Positions 60,930 through 64,000 of a stretch of 64,000 bases of DNA are shown piece after piece. The position numbers and the translations under genes are program-made. The stretch comes from UBA4085 sp964556755 (GTDB lineage: Bacteria; Acidobacteriota; Aminicenantia; Aminicenantales; UBA4085). The notes under the pieces are model-generated. The model did not search any database. It worked only from the letters and a program-made list of their open reading frames with translations, and was not told the DNA's origin. The stretch lies in NCBI GenBank assembly GCA_964556755.1, contig CAZKXI010000007.1, forward strand, positions 1 through 64,000, read 5' to 3'. The stretch's first letter is position 1. Every line of letters starts with the position of its first letter.

Positions 60930-62713
60930 AGCGGCCCCCTCTCGAGGTCCGCCGGAGCCGATCCGGCCAGGGCCTCCCGGCAGGCCTGACGGGCGCCGCG
61001 CGAGCCGCGGCGAGAGCCCTCGGCCAGGATGCGCGCCGCGGCTTCGCCGGGGGCGGCTTTCAAAGCCCGCGCGGCGCCGAGCTGGACGGCCCGCAGCCCG
61101 GCCCTTCCGAAGAAAGCCCTTCGCCGGAGGAGGCCGGCCAAGGCCTGGAAGGCCTCGTCGGCGCCGCTTCGCGCCAGGGCCAGCAGGAGAGCCGAGGTCT
61201 CCGCCTCGCCGCGCCGGGAAAACGCCTTCTCCTCTACGAGGCCGATCAAGCTCCGCACGGTCTCCGCATCCCCTTCCAGCCTCGCGAGCCTGGCCGCCTC
61301 GATCCGGATCGCTCGGTCGGGGTCCCGGAGAAGCCGGGCCAAGATGCGCTGGGCGGCGGGATCGGGGATGGCGCCCAAGACCTGAACGGCCTTGAGGCGG
61401 ACGGACGCTTCCTCGCCGGAGAGAACCTCCTCCAAGGCGGGGATGGATCGCGGATCGCGAGTCACGGCCAGGGCGGCCAGGATGGCCTTGGCGGCCTCCG
61501 GGCCGGAGCTCCGGGCTTGGCCGGCCAGGGCGGCCGGATCCAGGCGGGCCATCCTCTCGAAATAGCCCGAAGCGGGCTTTCTCAGCTCGGGCCTCGGGGC
61601 CTGCTCGTAGATGTCCGCGGCCAGGGGGAGCATGGCCGGTCCGCGCAGGGCCAGGTATTCGAAGAGGCGGTCGGGATCGGGAATCCGGCCCTCGGCCGCC
61701 GCGGTCCGCACGTCCGGCCAAGGGGCCTTGGCCCCGAGCCCGGCCCGAAGCTTCGCGAAGGCCTTGAGCCGCTCGGGCCCGGCGGCCTCCAGCTGGCGGG
61801 ACAGGGGCTCCATCATCTTGGCCAGGCGGACGGCCGAGGCGAAGTCGAGGCTCTGGATCTGGAGGATGTGGTGGCCCTCGAGGTAGGCCAGGATGTCGGC
61901 GAAGGCCTCGGGCCTCTCCTCGACTTGGAGGAGCTCGAAGACCAGGTCCATGAAGTCCTTCTCCTCGTAGGCCCGCCGCTCCTCGCCCAGCAGGGTCTCG
62001 AGGCGCTTCAGATCCTCTTCGTCGAGGTCGGGATAGTCGTCCGCCCCCGGCGCCGGCGATTCCTCGAGCCGGGGCGGCAGGCCGGCCCCGGCGGCGCCCC
62101 GGTCCCGCAGAACCTTCAAAGCCGCCTCGCCGTCCTCGGCCCGCAGCTCCAGCCGGCCGCGGTAGAGGTCTTCCTTCCGGACGTGGAAGGCGGGCGGGAT
62201 CTTGTGGTCCACCGGAATCTTGGACTCCAGGAACTCGTCGGAAGCATAGTAGCGGATGCCGACGAAATCCCTCTGCCACAGCGCGTCGACGATGTCGCTG
62301 GACTCCAGGGGCAGGAGGGCCACGTTCTTGACCAGGGCCAGGAACTCGGCGATCTCCTCGGACGTGATCCCGGGCAGGAAGGTCAGGGTCTTCAGGCCGT
62401 CCTTGAAGAAGAGATAGGGCAGGCTGTGGATGACGTTCTCGTCCTGCCAGACAGGATGCCCCCCGTAGAGGAAGGCGCCCTGCCGGACTTCCACCTCCAG
62501 CTCGCCGATCAAAGCCAGGCAGGCCTGGAGCTTGGAAGTCAGCTCGCCCCGGAAGCGGACGACCATCTCATTGTGCTCGGGGAAGAGCTTGAAGGCCGAA
62601 ACGGCCCGGCTGAGAGCCAGGAAGACGTCCTTGACGGAAGAGAGCGCCGTCGCGGCCGGATCTTGGCTCCCGGCCCGCGCCCGACCCTCCCGACCGATTC
62701 CTGACTCGGCCAT
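60926..62713 (-). CDS. HEAT-repeat protein with N-terminal sensor-like domain
   Basis: A 595-residue cytoplasmic protein. Residues ~25-165 match the N-terminal domain of the downstream HD-GYP protein (VSAFKLFPEHNEMV, LPGITSEEIAEFLALV). Residues ~380-590 form HEAT/PBS-type repeats (DPRSIPALEEVLSGEEASVRL, DPAAQRILARLLRDPDRAIR). It probably acts as a scaffold or receptor feeding the HD-GYP protein. The ATG at 62713 has TAGCAT about ten bases upstream, suggesting a nearly leaderless transcript; the longer frame to 62896 is unsupported. Confidence 0.8.
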   Translation of the reverse strand: MAESGIGREGRARAGSQDPAATALSSVKDVFLALSRAVSAFKLFPEHNEMVVRFRGELTSKLQACLALIGELEVEVRQGAFLYGGHPVWQDENVIHSLPYLFFKDGLKTLTFLPGITSEEIAEFLALVKNVALLPLESSDIVDALWQRDFVGIRYYASDEFLESKIPVDHKIPPAFHVRKEDLYRGRLELRAEDGEAALKVLRDRGAAGAGLPPRLEESPAPGADDYPDLDEEDLKRLETLLGEERRAYEEKDFMDLVFELLQVEERPEAFADILAYLEGHHILQIQSLDFASAVRLAKMMEPLSRQLEAAGPERLKAFAKLRAGLGAKAPWPDVRTAAAEGRIPDPDRLFEYLALRGPAMLPLAADIYEQAPRPELRKPASGYFERMARLDPAALAGQARSSGPEAAKAILAALAVTRDPRSIPALEEVLSGEEASVRLKAVQVLGAIPDPAAQRILARLLRDPDRAIRIEAARLARLEGDAETVRSLIGLVEEKAFSRRGEAETSALLLALARSGADEAFQALAGLLRRRAFFGRAGLRAVQLGAARALKAAPGEAAARILAEGSRRGSRGARQACREALAGSAPADLERGPL

Positions 62714-62819
62714 CTCTGGCCCTATGCTAGCATGAGACTCCCGGGGAAGGGAATCCCCCCGGTCCCGCTTGACCCGGCGGCCCTTCGGCCCTAGAATTCC
62801 CGGCGCCCGAGGAGCCCCC

Positions 62820-64000
62820 ATGAACCTGACCCTTCTCGACTGGGCCATCGTCGCCGCCGTCTTCGTCTTCATCGTCGCCTCGGTCATGGCCAGCAAGAGC
62901 CTGATGCGGAGCGTCTCGGACTTCCTGGCCGCCGGCCGGACCGGCGGGCGCTACCTCATCAGCCTGTCGCAGGGCACGGCCGCCCTGGGGGCCATCACCA
63001 TCGTCGGCATGCTGGAGATGAACTTCATCGCCGGCTTCACCCTGCGCTGGTGGGAGATGCTGATGACCGTGGTCCTGGTGGCCATCAGCGTCTCCGGCTG
63101 GGTCCTGTACCGCTTCCGGCAGACCCGCTGCCTGACCATGGCCCAGTTCTTCGAGGTCCGCTACAGCCGCGGCTTCCGGGTCTTCGCCGGCGGCCTGGCC
63201 TTCCTCTCGGGCCTCATCAACTTCGGCATCTTTCCCGCCGTCAGCGCCCGCTTCTTCATCTACTTCTGCGGCCTGCCGGCGACGGTCGGCATCCTCGGCC
63301 TGGAGGTCTCGACCTTCGCCCTGATCATGGTCGTGGTCATCGCCGTGCCGCTCTATTTCGTCCTCAGCGGCGGCCAGATCGCGGTCATGATCACCGACTT
63401 CCTGCAGGGCGTCTTCACCAACGTCGTCTTCATCGTCATCGTCGTCGTCCTGATGCTCAAGGTCGACTGGGCCCACATCTTCGCGGCCGTGTCGCTGGCC
63501 CCGCCGGACGCCTCGCTGGTCAATCCCTTCCGGACGGGCAGCACCAAGGACTACAACTTCTGGTACTTTCTGATCGGGATGATCGGGGTCATCTACGGCA
63601 AGCTGTCCTGGCAGGGCACCCAGGCCTACAACGCCTCGGCCAAGAGCGCCCACGAGGCCAAGATGGGCGATGTCCTGATGAACTGGAGAAACATCCCGCA
63701 GTGGGGCCTCTTCCTCGTCTTCGTGCCCGTCGTCGCCTACACCTTCCTCCATCACCCGGACTTCGCCGGCGCGGCGGCCGGAGCCCAAGCGACCATCGCC
63801 GGAGCCGGCAACGCCGCCCTGCGGAGCCAGCTGACCGTGCCCATCGTCCTCAGCCGGCTGCTCCCGGTCGGCCTGATGGGGGCCTTCGCCGCGGTCATGC
63901 TGGCCGCCTCCATCGCCTGCCACGAGACGTATCTGCACTCGTGGGGAGCCATCTTCATCCAGGATGTCCTCCTGCCGCTGCGCCGCAAGCCCTTCGAGCC
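62820..64000 (+). CDS. Sodium/solute symporter (SSS family), partial at window edge
   Basis: The frame stays open from ATG 62820 to the window end (393 codons seen). The protein starts MNLTLLDWAIVAAVF and has at least eight hydrophobic segments. VSDFLAAGRTGG, then LTMAQFFEVRYSRGFRVFAG and VPLYFVLSGGQIAVMITDFLQG are typical of the SSS/SLC5 family, as is the large loop after YGKLSWQGTQAYNASAKS. It should import a sugar, amino acid or acid with sodium; substrate unknown. GAGGAGCCCCC lies before the ATG. Divergent from the HEAT gene. Confidence 0.9.
   Translation, partial: MNLTLLDWAIVAAVFVFIVASVMASKSLMRSVSDFLAAGRTGGRYLISLSQGTAALGAITIVGMLEMNFIAGFTLRWWEMLMTVVLVAISVSGWVLYRFRQTRCLTMAQFFEVRYSRGFRVFAGGLAFLSGLINFGIFPAVSARFFIYFCGLPATVGILGLEVSTFALIMVVVIAVPLYFVLSGGQIAVMITDFLQGVFTNVVFIVIVVVLMLKVDWAHIFAAVSLAPPDASLVNPFRTGSTKDYNFWYFLIGMIGVIYGKLSWQGTQAYNASAKSAHEAKMGDVLMNWRNIPQWGLFLVFVPVVAYTFLHHPDFAGAAAGAQATIAGAGNAALRSQLTVPIVLSRLLPVGLMGAFAAVMLAASIACHETYLHSWGAIFIQDVLLPLRRKPFE

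Noticed and set aside
60930..62279. Leftward extension of the HD-GYP frame
   Set aside because: It overlaps the HEAT gene in another frame with Arg/Gly/Pro-rich composition; the real start is the coupled GTG at 60929.

Overview
The window is 64 kb of GC-rich bacterial DNA (I estimate well above 60 % G+C), densely packed with genes on both strands. Gene content points to a free-living, saccharolytic and proteolytic member of the Acidobacteriota, possibly the Aminicenantes group. It includes large secreted BNR/VPS10 propellers, several S9 and M64 peptidases, GH3/GH13/GH20 glycosidases, a GC-rich gap-pgk-tpiA-secG cluster and a glucosylglycerate operon. This placement is inference from gene content; no rRNA gene is present.

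Layout. 1-2.7 kb: a 25-bp inverted repeat, then an ABC-2-like exporter (permease plus ATPase). 2.9-18.3 kb: mainly envelope or secreted proteins (BNR/VPS10 propeller, GH13 enzyme, NapH-like Fe-S membrane protein, phospholipase C/P1-nuclease-like protein, PKD-PLAT protein, GH3 hexosaminidase). 18.3-23.1 kb: a leftward cluster of nnr, tsaE, apt, an adenine-type permease and a DDAH-like hydrolase. 23.2-29.2 kb, rightward: an RluA-like protein, a Tat-exported aldo/keto-reductase-fold Fe-S protein, gap-pgk-tpiA-secG and tRNA-Leu. 29.2-35.7 kb, leftward: an S9 peptidase, a three-gene glucosylglycerate operon and a thioredoxin. 35.8-38.6 kb: a propeller protein, a beta-barrel protein and AlkD.

38.6-42.3 kb holds the most unusual locus. 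A stand-alone reverse transcriptase has its own consensus-like promoter and a structured leader of about 220 nt. It is translationally coupled (TAATG) to a 693-residue flippase-like membrane protein with an unrecognised C-terminal domain. I do not recognise this pair as a known retron, DGR, group II intron, CRISPR-RT or DRT system.

42.3-49.4 kb, leftward: a second S9 peptidase, a candidate non-coding RNA, a SpoIIM-like protein, tRNA-Arg, a PAS protein, an M64 peptidase and truD. 49.5-55.3 kb, rightward: a MacAB/Lol-like ABC export operon and a GH20 lipoprotein. 55.2-59.5 kb: two tandem paralogous secreted proteins, an erythromycin-esterase-like protein and a RhaD-like aldolase. 59.5-62.7 kb: an HD-GYP protein and a HEAT protein that share an N-terminal domain. 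The window ends inside a sodium/solute symporter.

Regulation. Many units have recognisable sigma70-type promoters. Several of these place the predicted transcription start at or within a few bases of the start codon, so leaderless mRNAs appear common here. Coupling by 4-bp GTGA overlaps is also frequent.
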